This document shows positions 1-4,470 of a DNA stretch of 5,251 nt, piece after piece; position 1 is the stretch's first letter, and every line of letters begins with the position of its first letter. This DNA is from an uncultured Christensenella sp. Its GTDB lineage: Bacteria; Bacillota; Clostridia; Christensenellales; UBA1242. The DNA lies in the NCBI GenBank assembly GCA_949293915.1, contig CASFFJ010000166.1, positions 1-5,251 of the forward strand. Direction: 5' to 3'. The notes under the pieces were generated by a model. That model ran no database searches. It saw only the letters and a program-made list of their open reading frames with translations, and had not been told where the DNA came from. Made by a program: the position numbers and the translations under genes.

Positions 1-1824
1 AAGCACCATTACGGGTCTTTTGGTTAGTTTACGGTTGATACCGAGATTGAGCCAAGACTGTGCAAAACTATAATCCAAAGACTCACTAGTACCATGTAAT
101 AAGCCACTTTTATCGAATCCTCCAATATTGTTTTTACAAGTGTTTTTATAATTTCTAATAATGTCATTTAATTTTTCCTCTAATTTCTCTGCTACTTTTG
201 CATATATATCACTCGGTTTTTCTGTATTTATTAAATTTACTGCACGTCCACCAACTGAGTCTCTGAGTAAGGCTGAATAGTGCTGAAGTCCATTGCAAGT
301 ACCATCCAGTTGTATTGGCATATGTGTTCTGAAATCATCAGGATTATTAAGATAATCAACATACTCAAAGCACCAAGCAAGAAATTGAAATGGTTTATCT
401 GCTTCTGTCCATCCTTGATTTTCCAAAGGATTAGCCACATAGGCTTTGAATATCTCATGTCTTCCCAAAACCCATTCAATTCGTTTTTGGTAAGATTCTT
501 TGTCATATCCATAAACATTTGCTCCATGTATTTGTAACCATCTGATACTGTTTTCATCTACATTTTTACTTTCTGCAAATCTTAGTAAACCCTTTGCTAA
601 ATCACTACCTTGAGGTTGAAGTAATACTGGAATTGGATAAATCCTACCTCTGAAATCCATTTGATATGGAAACCAAATTTTCTCATACTTGCTGAATTGC
701 TTAGCTATTCTTAAAATCTGTGCAACCAGTATTCTTACTGACCTCTTCTTTACATTTCTTTTATGTATATCGTATGTATCTCTTTTCCATTTTTTTATAA
801 CCTCTATTTCATCTTCTGTATAAATATCTGTTTTTGTATCTTTTTCAGGATATGGATAAGGAATTAATGGCTCATCTTCTCTGTTAGGAAGTTCAGCTAT
901 TGCCTTTCCTATCTCCCACAATCCTTCAACTACCTCTAATATCCTTCCATTTATCTGCCAAGCTGTTGACTGTATGTGGTTTATTGCTTCATAAACTATA
1001 GGCATTGGAGCAGTTGCAAGTTTCTTTAAATAATCTTTGTTATTATTTTTAACAAGTTTATTTTTCTTTAAGTAAGGTGAAAGATACCCACCATCCAATA
1101 TTCCTGTCCAGTCTTTAGGACGACATACCATTGGTAAGAAAAAAGGTTGCATAACTTCAAGTTTTTCATTCGTACTTTCAATCCAATTAACTAATTCCTG
1201 ACTCGGTATCAAGCTTTTATAATGTTTCCTCTTTTCATATCTATCTTCAAATTCTACAAGTCCTGTTGTTTCAACAAATAACTTTGTTAATACCAAACCT
1301 GTTTGAAATTTTTCAGTGATTGTCCATTGGTCAAGGTGAAAGTCTAATCTTTTATTAAATACTCCCATTGTGATATTCTTTTTACGATTAGCTTTTGCAC
1401 CTCGTTTGTTCAAATCTTCTTGTATCGACTTATAATAATGTGAGTTTTCTTGTTTGAAAGCTCGCATCTTATATTCATCTTCAAGCCCCTGACCGATAGC
1501 TTTATATACTGCTTGACAGGATGCCTTAGACCACATTGAATTTAAGATAACCTTGCTTGTTATGTATGCTACTGTATCAACATCATTCAGCCTTTGGATT
1601 ACATCAGCTGCCATTGTTGAACGTACTGCCTTGCCTTTTGAATAATTATCAAGGTATTCTCTAATAACAACTGTATAACCATCCAAAATTCTTGAAATTA
1701 GTTTGCTTGCAATTGAAGTACATCCGAAATTGCCACTTTGTTTATTTCTCTCTAATTCATTCCTATAAGTTTCAATAGAACATTGGGTCATTCTCTTTTC
1801 TAATTCAATTTGCTCTTGTATCAT
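1..1824 (-). CDS. T7-like single-subunit DNA-directed RNA polymerase, 3' end beyond window
   Basis: Phage RNA polymerase of the T7/mitochondrial family, which transcribes phage genes from its own promoters without host sigma factors. The frame runs without a stop from ATG at 1824 to base 1, giving 608 residues; family members are about 800-900, so the C-terminal third is missing. Visible family blocks are an N-terminal AVAYIT-like segment (here TVAYITSKV) and AIGQGLEDE; WTGILDGGY; FPYQMDFRGRIYP with D390, G393 and R394 (T7 D421-R425, initiation and template contacts); QPQGSDLAKGLL; FCFEY-like WCFEY; LDGTCNGLQHYSALLRD with catalytic Asp D507 (T7 D537); GGRAVNL; and R598-K-L-T-K602-R-P-V-M-V-L (T7 R627/K631, nucleotide binding). 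The Tyr639 equivalent, the promoter-specificity loop and the second catalytic Asp (T7 D812) lie outside. The start follows the upstream gene's stop by 7 bases; an AAGGG ribosome site overlaps that stop. Family call is very secure; promoter specificity cannot be read here. Confidence 0.97.
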   Translation of the reverse strand, partial: MIQEQIELEKRMTQCSIETYRNELERNKQSGNFGCTSIASKLISRILDGYTVVIREYLDNYSKGKAVRSTMAADVIQRLNDVDTVAYITSKVILNSMWSKASCQAVYKAIGQGLEDEYKMRAFKQENSHYYKSIQEDLNKRGAKANRKKNITMGVFNKRLDFHLDQWTITEKFQTGLVLTKLFVETTGLVEFEDRYEKRKHYKSLIPSQELVNWIESTNEKLEVMQPFFLPMVCRPKDWTGILDGGYLSPYLKKNKLVKNNNKDYLKKLATAPMPIVYEAINHIQSTAWQINGRILEVVEGLWEIGKAIAELPNREDEPLIPYPYPEKDTKTDIYTEDEIEVIKKWKRDTYDIHKRNVKKRSVRILVAQILRIAKQFSKYEKIWFPYQMDFRGRIYPIPVLLQPQGSDLAKGLLRFAESKNVDENSIRWLQIHGANVYGYDKESYQKRIEWVLGRHEIFKAYVANPLENQGWTEADKPFQFLAWCFEYVDYLNNPDDFRTHMPIQLDGTCNGLQHYSALLRDSVGGRAVNLINTEKPSDIYAKVAEKLEEKLNDIIRNYKNTCKNNIGGFDKSGLLHGTSESLDYSFAQSWLNLGINRKLTKRPVMVL

Positions 1825-1831
1825 TATGCCC

Positions 1832-2080
1832 TTATGCGATTATTGCACTTTGTTTTATTTCATAACAATCCGCAGCTGGTCTGAACTTTACTGGTATAGG
1901 TTTGTAATATGTATGATAAAAACATCTGTTGTATTCAGGTTCTACATATCTATTAAATGTTTCACATCTGTTGTCTTTACATTTATCACAACTTTCACAA
2001 TAATATTTTGGTGTTGGTTGTTCTTCTTTTTTTCTGCTTACACAATTGTTATATGGTGTAATACTTTTGATTGTTGCCAT
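1832..2080 (-). CDS. small cysteine-rich protein upstream of the RNA polymerase, possible zinc-binding
   Basis: An 82-residue protein, not recognised by name. Residues 28-56 carry a CxxCxxC cluster (C28, C31, C34), then C39, C53 and H56, a spacing that suggests one or two bound metal ions (zinc-ribbon-like). Further cysteines are C13 and C72. The segment NRCFYHTYYKPIPVKF is aromatic and basic. The start is well supported: AAGGAG (complement of 2089-2094) lies 8 bases before the ATG. The gene ends 7 bases before the polymerase start, so the two are almost certainly one transcript and translationally coupled. No signal peptide or membrane segment is seen. A role in assisting or modulating the polymerase, or in host takeover, is only inferred from position. 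The hydrophobic plus-strand frame across the same bases has no ribosome site and is treated as a shadow. Confidence 0.85.
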   Translation of the reverse strand: MATIKSITPYNNCVSRKKEEQPTPKYYCESCDKCKDNRCETFNRYVEPEYNRCFYHTYYKPIPVKFRPAADCYEIKQSAIIA

Positions 2081-2098
2081 TTGATGTTCTCCTTATAC

Positions 2099-2221
2099 TC
2101 ATTCCCATCTAAAAGTGTAATAAAATACTTGCTTATTTCCAGTGTATGTGCTACAATTAAAAATAAGGAAAGCTCCTATCTCAAAGTTCTTGACACCCCG
2201 AACGGTGTTGCATACTTCCAC
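2099..2221 (-). CDS. possible 40-residue leader ORF overlapping the structured RNA
   Basis: A GTG-started frame of 40 residues ends with TGA 18 bases before the cysteine-rich gene. It contains the stretch VKNFEIGAFLIF followed by TYTGNKQVFYYTF. To my recollection this resembles short N-terminal segments of phage Icd-like/Ash-type proteins, whose reading frames overlap C4-type antisense RNAs; that resemblance is from memory and unverified. There is no clear ribosome site before the GTG, and the frame may be only a remnant or a coincidence. Its 5' half lies inside the folded element 2171-2235. Confidence 0.2.
   Translation of the reverse strand: MEVCNTVRGVKNFEIGAFLIFNCSTYTGNKQVFYYTFRWE
2129..2157 (+). 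promoter_or_regulatory. possible rightward promoter in front of the structured element
   Basis: TTGCTT at 2129-2134, a 17-base spacer, then TACAAT at 2152-2157 preceded by TGC (extended -10). Transcription would begin near 2163, run through the folded element, and meet the weak hairpin plus T-run at 2248-2275, giving a plus-strand RNA of about 110 bases antisense to the polymerase leader. Chance matches are frequent in DNA this AT-rich. Confidence 0.25.
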
Positions 2222-2235
2222 CGTAGAAAGGAGCT
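2171..2235 (-). ncRNA. candidate tRNA-like structured RNA, C4/CI antisense-like, ahead of the polymerase operon
   Basis: A 65-base element closed by a perfect 7-bp stem (AGCTCCT 2171-2177 with AGGAGCT 2229-2235). Inside are two mutually exclusive stems. One is ACGGTG/CACCGT (2202-2207 with 2219-2224, 6 bp, 11-base loop). The other is ACACC/GGTGT (2193-2197 with 2204-2208, 6-base loop CCGAAC on the plus strand). A short TCAA/TTGA stem adds to a cloverleaf-like layout. It is markedly more GC-rich than its surroundings. Known precedent: the P1 c4 RNA and P4 CI RNA are short tRNA-like RNAs cut from the leader of a phage operon, and they stop that operon by pairing with flanking leader sequence. 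Position here (leader of the leftward operon, upstream of the polymerase) fits that role. The strand is inferred from context: G-U wobbles in the ACACC stem and a promoter match at 2129-2157 would instead favour the plus strand. It is not a normal tRNA, because it is short and has no standard T-loop. Confidence 0.42.
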
Positions 2236-2247
2236 ATGATTGTTTAA

Positions 2248-2275
2248 ATTAGTTCTAACTAATATTATTTTTTTT
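2248..2275 (+). terminator. weak hairpin plus T-run, possible rightward terminator
   Basis: ATTAGT (2248-2253) pairs with ACTAAT (2258-2263) around TCTA, followed after ATTA by eight T residues (2268-2275). The stem has only one G-C pair, so termination would be weak. The same dyad could instead be a protein-binding site in the leader of the leftward operon. Confidence 0.3.
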
Positions 2276-2313
2276 GTAAATTAAGCAGCTCTATTAAACC
2301 TTTCTTGTTAACT

Positions 2314-2332
2314 TATACATTTCTATACATTT
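2314..2332. repeat. two tandem copies of TATACATTT
   Basis: TATACATTT occurs at 2314-2322 and 2324-2332, a 10-base period that is close to one helical turn. On the minus strand it reads AAATGTATA twice and could mark -10-like or protein-binding elements in the leftward leader. A TTAAAACAA half-site identical to those in the operator lies nearby at 2343-2351. Function unknown. Confidence 0.3.
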
Positions 2333-2381
2333 TGTGATAAATTTAAAACAAACATAAGAATTAACAGGATGTAAAACCTTC

Positions 2382-2396
2382 CATACTTCGCGTATG
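2382..2396. other. short hairpin sharing CATACTTC with the structured RNA loop
   Basis: CATAC (2382-2386) and GTATG (2392-2396) flank TTCGC. The bases CATACTTC (2382-2389) also occur at 2211-2218, where they form most of the 11-base loop of the folded element; the wider match 2379-2389 against 2208-2218 is 10 of 11. The GTATG arm is complementary to five bases of that loop, which could allow a short pairing between leader and loop. Confidence 0.35.
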
Positions 2397-2397
2397 A

Positions 2398-2417
2398 GTT
2401 ATCCTCTGTTATCCCCT
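2398..2417. repeat. tandem repeat GTTATCCTCT / GTTATCCCCT
   Basis: Two adjacent 10-base units at 2398-2407 and 2408-2417 with one mismatch. GTTATCCTCT also occurs on the minus strand at 4009-4018 inside the intergenic terminator. Could be a short protein-binding site; no function can be assigned. Confidence 0.3.
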
Positions 2418-2424
2418 ATATTTT

Positions 2425-2564
2425 GTATTAATAATTAAATAAGTCAGAAACCATATCATAGTAGAAATGCTTTAAGTACATAGAAAAAGGAGGATAAATA
2501 GTTTTTATTTTTTTATTTTGTGTTTTATTTGTATAGTTTTTCTGACTTATTTAATTATTAATAC
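2425..2564. repeat. perfect 26-bp inverted repeat flanking 88 bp
   Basis: The left arm 2425-2450 is the exact reverse complement of the right arm 2539-2564; matching stops sharply on both sides. The 88-bp interior holds an AGGAGG ribosome-site-like motif (plus strand, near 2488-2493) with no usable start codon behind it, then a T-rich run. In a leftward transcript the arms would form a very stable 26-bp stem. Options are an RNase III-type processing stem, a pair of opposed binding sites (including possible promoters of the viral polymerase), an invertible segment, or a replication-related dyad. No open frame of note is inside. Confidence 0.75.
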
Positions 2565-2592
2565 TTTTAATCCATCTCTTTCTTTGACCTGA

Positions 2593-2619
2593 CCTCAGAA
2601 TTTCTGAGGGTAGCTTTTT
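2593..2619 (+). terminator. hairpin with downstream T5, possible rightward terminator
   Basis: CCTCAGAA (2593-2600) and TTCTGAGG (2602-2609) form a perfect 8-bp dyad with a single central base, followed after GTAGC-type spacing by TTTTT at 2615-2619. No T-run exists on the minus side, so it would act only on rightward transcripts and shield the repressor promoter. The T-run lies 5 bases from the stem, which weakens the call; a regulator site is the alternative. Confidence 0.4.
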
Positions 2620-2629
2620 ATTTCACGTA

Positions 2630-2657
2630 TTGCTTTTGTTACAGTTTATGTTATAAT
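2630..2657 (+). promoter_or_regulatory. probable repressor promoter, rightward
   Basis: TTGCTT at 2630-2635, 16-base spacer, consensus TATAAT at 2652-2657 with an upstream TGT (extended -10). Start expected near 2664, about 100 bases before the repressor ATG. It faces the leftward promoter head-on; the two predicted starts are about 27 bases apart with overlapping transcripts. Confidence 0.6.
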
Positions 2658-2697
2658 TAAAGTAAGAAAATTTGTTTTTTCTCAACCTTATATTTTT

Positions 2698-2726
2698 ATA
2701 ATATCACATATTGTTTTAAGTGTCAA
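2698..2726 (-). promoter_or_regulatory. strong leftward promoter for the polymerase operon
   Basis: On the minus strand: consensus TTGACA (complement of 2721-2726), exactly 17 bases, then TATTAT (complement of 2698-2703) preceded by TGA (extended -10). Start expected near 2691, giving a leader of about 600 bases before the cysteine-rich gene and polymerase. A TTGTTTTAA half-site lies in the spacer and another set adjoins the -35, the usual geometry for repressor occlusion. Confidence 0.7.
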
Positions 2727-2746
2727 CATTTTGTTTTAAAACAAAA
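2711..2746. promoter_or_regulatory. candidate repressor operators (TTGTTTTAA half-sites and 18-bp palindrome)
   Basis: TTGTTTTAA occurs at 2711-2719 and again at 2731-2739, 20 bases apart (about two helical turns). The second is part of a perfect 18-bp palindrome at 2729-2746 (TTTTGTTTTAAAACAAAA). These sites cover the spacer and upstream edge of the leftward promoter and end 19 bases before the repressor gene, as expected for a CI-type dimer acting on its target and possibly its own leader. Confidence 0.6.
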
Positions 2747-2765
2747 CAAAGTAAAAGGAAATTTA

Positions 2766-3485
2766 ATGTCTAATAAAAAATTTGACAATCATCAATTTAA
2801 AAGACTAAGAAAATTATTAGGTGATACTCAAGCTGTTTTTGCAGAAAAACTCAATACTTCTCAACAAACAATTGCGATGATTGAAAATAATAATAGAGCT
2901 GTTCCAAGTAGCATCAGAGAAAATTTTTATAAAAAGTTTGGCTTAAGTTATGATGAAGCAATTCAGTGTAAAACGAAAGAAGAACTAAATATTGCTTTAA
3001 ATAAAAAAATTGTTGTTAATTCTGTTTTAAATGATACACAAGTTGTTGCTATTAAATTTTATTCCAATATACAAGCTGCTGCTGGTTTAGGAAACTATAC
3101 AACAAATAATACTCAATCAGAAGTACTTTATTTTGACAAAAGATGGTTAAAAAATATTATTGGTATTAATCCTCAAAATGCTTTCATTATACAAGCTCAA
3201 GGTGAAAGTATGGATAGTGGTCTGAATAAGATTGATGATATCAAAGATGGCGATTTACTAATGGTGGATACTTCCAAACTTGAAGGTAATAATAAGATTT
3301 ATGTTATCAGCTTAAACAATGAAATAAGGGTAAAACGTTTGTTTTATAATTTGGATGGTTCATTGACAATATCTTCTAATAACTCAAAATACCAAGACGA
3401 ACAGTATAAAGCTGAAGATGCTAATTTTATTAATATCCAAGTGTTAGGACGTGTTGTTTGGAATGGTAGCAAGGAGAATGTGTAA
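2766..3485 (+). CDS. CI/LexA-like phage repressor (HTH plus S24 peptidase)
   Basis: A 239-residue DNA-binding repressor, full length for the family. Residues 8-60 form an XRE/Cro-type helix-turn-helix domain (core DTQAVFAEKLNTSQQTIAMI, 20-39). Residues 95-235 form the S24 autoprotease domain. It has the cleavage site A106-G107 in QAAAGLG, the nucleophile S148 in QGESMD and the general base K190 in IRVKRL. Known behaviour: such repressors dimerise on operators, keep lytic promoters off, and cut themselves when RecA filaments form after DNA damage. The ATG is preceded by AAGGA about 6 bases upstream. Operator candidates lie directly upstream and cover the leftward promoter of the polymerase operon, so the polymerase is the likely main target. 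The stop overlaps by one base the probable start of the next gene. Confidence 0.93.
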   Translation: MSNKKFDNHQFKRLRKLLGDTQAVFAEKLNTSQQTIAMIENNNRAVPSSIRENFYKKFGLSYDEAIQCKTKEELNIALNKKIVVNSVLNDTQVVAIKFYSNIQAAAGLGNYTTNNTQSEVLYFDKRWLKNIIGINPQNAFIIQAQGESMDSGLNKIDDIKDGDLLMVDTSKLEGNNKIYVISLNNEIRVKRLFYNLDGSLTISSNNSKYQDEQYKAEDANFINIQVLGRVVWNGSKENV

Positions 3486-3910
3486 TAGTTACTGTTTTAA
3501 TTATCTCCATTATTTTAAACATCATACTATTCCAAGATGCAAGAAACTATGCAACAAAAAGCATTGATAAACACAGAGAGATAATAGCTAGACTAAGGAT
3601 TATCTGTGAATATATAGATTTGTTTGTCATTAATAACAAGAATATTACCAAAAACTACAAGGTTTTGAATTGGAGAAAACTAGAGAATTTTAAAACTGTA
3701 ACAAGGAGAGGTTTAGAATATAATTCAATAGTAGATTTATTCTTTAAAGATTTGCAAGAAGAAGGATATTATGAATTAACAGATAAACAAAGGAAAAAGC
3801 TTTATATGCTTTCTGCAAGCACAAAAACATTTTCTGATGAACAAATTCATAATTTCGCAAAGGCTATTATATCTGCTTATAAGAAAACAAAACAGGCTAA
3901 AACCCAGTAA
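3485..3910 (+). CDS. predicted membrane-anchored protein co-expressed with the repressor, ATA start
   Basis: Not recognised. The open frame has no ATG, GTG or TTG before TTG at 3620 (96 residues), yet protein-like sequence continues upstream of it. From ATA at 3485 the product is 141 residues, beginning VTVLIISIILNIILF (a single hydrophobic membrane segment, residues 2-16), then a charged helix (DKHREIIARLRII) and a lysine-rich soluble domain. AAGGAG at 3471-3476 sits 8 bases before the ATA, and the ATA overlaps the repressor stop as TAATA, exactly where the common coupled junction TAATG would be. This suggests an ancestral ATG changed to ATA: the gene either uses a weak AUA start or is being lost. 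An ATG at 3478 is in another frame and stops after 28 codons. Position in the repressor operon implies expression in the lysogen, as for superinfection-exclusion or other lysogenic-conversion genes; that role is inferred only. Confidence 0.65.
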   Translation: MVTVLIISIILNIILFQDARNYATKSIDKHREIIARLRIICEYIDLFVINNKNITKNYKVLNWRKLENFKTVTRRGLEYNSIVDLFFKDLQEEGYYELTDKQRKKLYMLSASTKTFSDEQIHNFAKAIISAYKKTKQAKTQ

Positions 3911-3922
3911 ATGTTCATATTA

Positions 3923-3967
3923 AAAACCTTTTAAACTAGACTCAAATACAATAATAACAAAGGTTTT
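3923..3967. other. 9-bp dyad with long loop after the membrane gene
   Basis: AAAACCTTT (3923-3931) is complementary to AAAGGTTTT (3959-3967), with a 27-base loop and no T-run. It is a possible RNA-stabilising 3' structure just ahead of the main terminator; a chance dyad is quite possible. Confidence 0.25.
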
Positions 3968-3988
3968 AACCACATTATTATAAAAAAC

Positions 3989-4030
3989 AGGCTTAATCCC
4001 TCTCGTAGAGAGGATAACAAGCCTTTTATT
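3989..4030. terminator. bidirectional intrinsic terminator between the repressor operon and the integrase side
   Basis: An outer stem AGGCTT/AAGCCT (3989-3994 with 4019-4024) encloses a perfect inner stem CCTCTC/GAGAGG (3999-4004 with 4008-4013) with a GTA loop. Rightward transcripts meet TTTTATT after the stem. Leftward transcripts meet six T residues (complement of AAAAAA ending at 3987). It ends the repressor/membrane-gene transcript and can stop read-through from the right. Confidence 0.8.
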
Positions 4031-4070
4031 ATAACATCCTTATTACTATATATTACTATCTTTTAAATTA

Positions 4071-4126
4071 ACATACTCTAAAACATACTCTATTTTTAAA
4101 ATAAACATCCACTAAAACATACTCTA
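4071..4126. repeat. paired direct repeats ACATACTCTA, candidate integrase arm-type sites
   Basis: ACATACTCTA is present exactly at 4071-4080, 4083-4092 and 4117-4126, and as ACATCCACTA (8 of 10) at 4105-4114. The four copies form two pairs, each with a 12-base step, the pairs being 34 bases apart. Two tandem copies at one-turn spacing resemble arm-type sites bound by the N-terminal domain of lambda-type integrases. The distance to the recombinase coding end is about 350 bases. Confidence 0.6.
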
Positions 4127-4141
4127 TTAATAATAAACTAT

Positions 4142-4190
4142 ATAACTTATCTATTATTAATTTGTTATTATTTTATAACTTATAAGTTAT
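4142..4190. repeat. ATAACTTAT direct repeat and 16-bp palindrome
   Basis: ATAACTTAT occurs at 4142-4150 and 4175-4183; the second is half of the perfect palindrome ATAACTTATAAGTTAT (4175-4190). The 33-base spacing is close to the 34-base spacing of the neighbouring repeat pairs. It might be a recombinase or accessory-factor site, though AT-rich palindromes arise easily by chance. Confidence 0.4.
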
Positions 4191-4209
4191 TTCTATTTCT
4201 AATAACAAT

Positions 4210-4245
4210 AAAAAAAGCTAGGATAATTAAAAAACATATCCTAGC
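4210..4245 (-). terminator. intrinsic terminator downstream of the integrase gene
   Basis: On the minus strand a perfect 9-bp stem GCTAGGATA/TATCCTAGC (4237-4245 with 4217-4225, 11-base loop) is followed by seven T residues (complement of 4210-4216). It ends leftward transcription from the recombinase, leaving a 3' untranslated stretch of about 225 bases. Confidence 0.85.
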
Positions 4246-4263
4246 ATAATTAGAAGTACACAT

Positions 4264-4278
4264 CTACCGAAAAGGTAG
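4264..4278. other. small hairpin CTACC-GAAAA-GGTAG
   Basis: A 5-bp stem with a five-base loop, in the 3' untranslated stretch of the integrase transcript and 19 bases from the terminator stem. It may add to RNA stability or be part of an attachment region; nothing more can be said. Confidence 0.3.
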
Positions 4279-4367
4279 TTATTTATTATTTATTTTTAAT
4301 TGAGATTGTTTAAATCAATTTTAAGCCATGGTAAATTCATTGGATGATGGTTTTACCTATTTGATAT

Positions 4368-4454
4368 TTACCCCATGTTAAATTTGATTATACATGCCTT
4401 AGAATTGATTTTTGTTTTATCTGTTGATATTGTTTTTTTATAATTTTTAATCAT
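4368..4454 (-). CDS. possible 28-residue lysine-rich ORF after the integrase
   Basis: ATG at 4454 (with TTG directly before it in frame) opens a 28-residue frame rich in lysine, ending TAA. A GAAGG motif lies about 8 bases before the TTG, and the frame begins 16 bases after the integrase stop. It is too short to be a typical excisionase, and lysine-rich frames arise by chance in AT-rich DNA. Confidence 0.15.
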   Translation of the reverse strand: MIKNYKKTISTDKTKINSKACIIKFNMG

Positions 4455-4470
4455 CAAGTTATAAACCTTC

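Larger units (their letters stand above)
4025..4470. other. non-coding region beside the integrase, candidate attachment-site region
   Basis: About 450 bases without a convincing gene, mostly A and T. It holds paired direct repeats, a palindrome, the integrase terminator, a small hairpin, and GGTAAA/TTTACC dyads (4330-4335 with 4352-4357, plus another TTTACC at 4367-4372). Phage integrase genes usually lie next to their attachment site, so attP (or attL/attR if integrated) may be here, but no core sequence can be fixed from one window and there is no tRNA gene. Confidence 0.4.

Noticed and set aside
237..557. 106-codon minus-strand frame and the 280-537 plus-strand frame
   Set aside because: Both lie inside the RNA polymerase, whose frame carries the DGTCNGLQH and GGRAVNL motifs over the same bases; these are shadows.
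2105..2145. T7-like phage promoter (minus-strand TTACACTTTTAGATGGGAA before the cysteine-rich gene)
   Set aside because: Only a loose resemblance to the T7 consensus, present once, and the specificity loop of this polymerase is outside the window, so it cannot be judged.
2171..2235. A true tRNA gene
   Set aside because: Only 65 bases, no standard T-arm with a seven-base loop, anticodon loop of six at best, and no CCA context; treated as a tRNA-like regulatory RNA instead.
2171..2235. Integron attC site or hammerhead ribozyme
   Set aside because: No GTTRRRY/RYYYAAC core sites and no CUGANGA...GAAA core were found.
1826..2239. 137-codon plus-strand frame across the cysteine-rich gene
   Set aside because: It is hydrophobic and phenylalanine-rich, as expected from the complement of a lysine/glutamate-rich gene, has no ribosome site, and opposes a well-supported minus-strand gene with AAGGAG and tight coupling.
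2466..2515. Short gene behind the AGGAGG motif inside the inverted repeat
   Set aside because: No start codon at a usable distance, and stops in the nearby frames.
3478..3567. ATG at 3478 opening a 28-residue peptide after the repressor
   Set aside because: AAGGAG is only one base from this ATG, the frame ends quickly, and the overlapping frame from 3485 is clearly more protein-like.
4025..4260. CRISPR array
   Set aside because: The repeats are only about 10-12 bases, four copies, irregularly spaced, with no spacer-sized unique segments and no cas genes.
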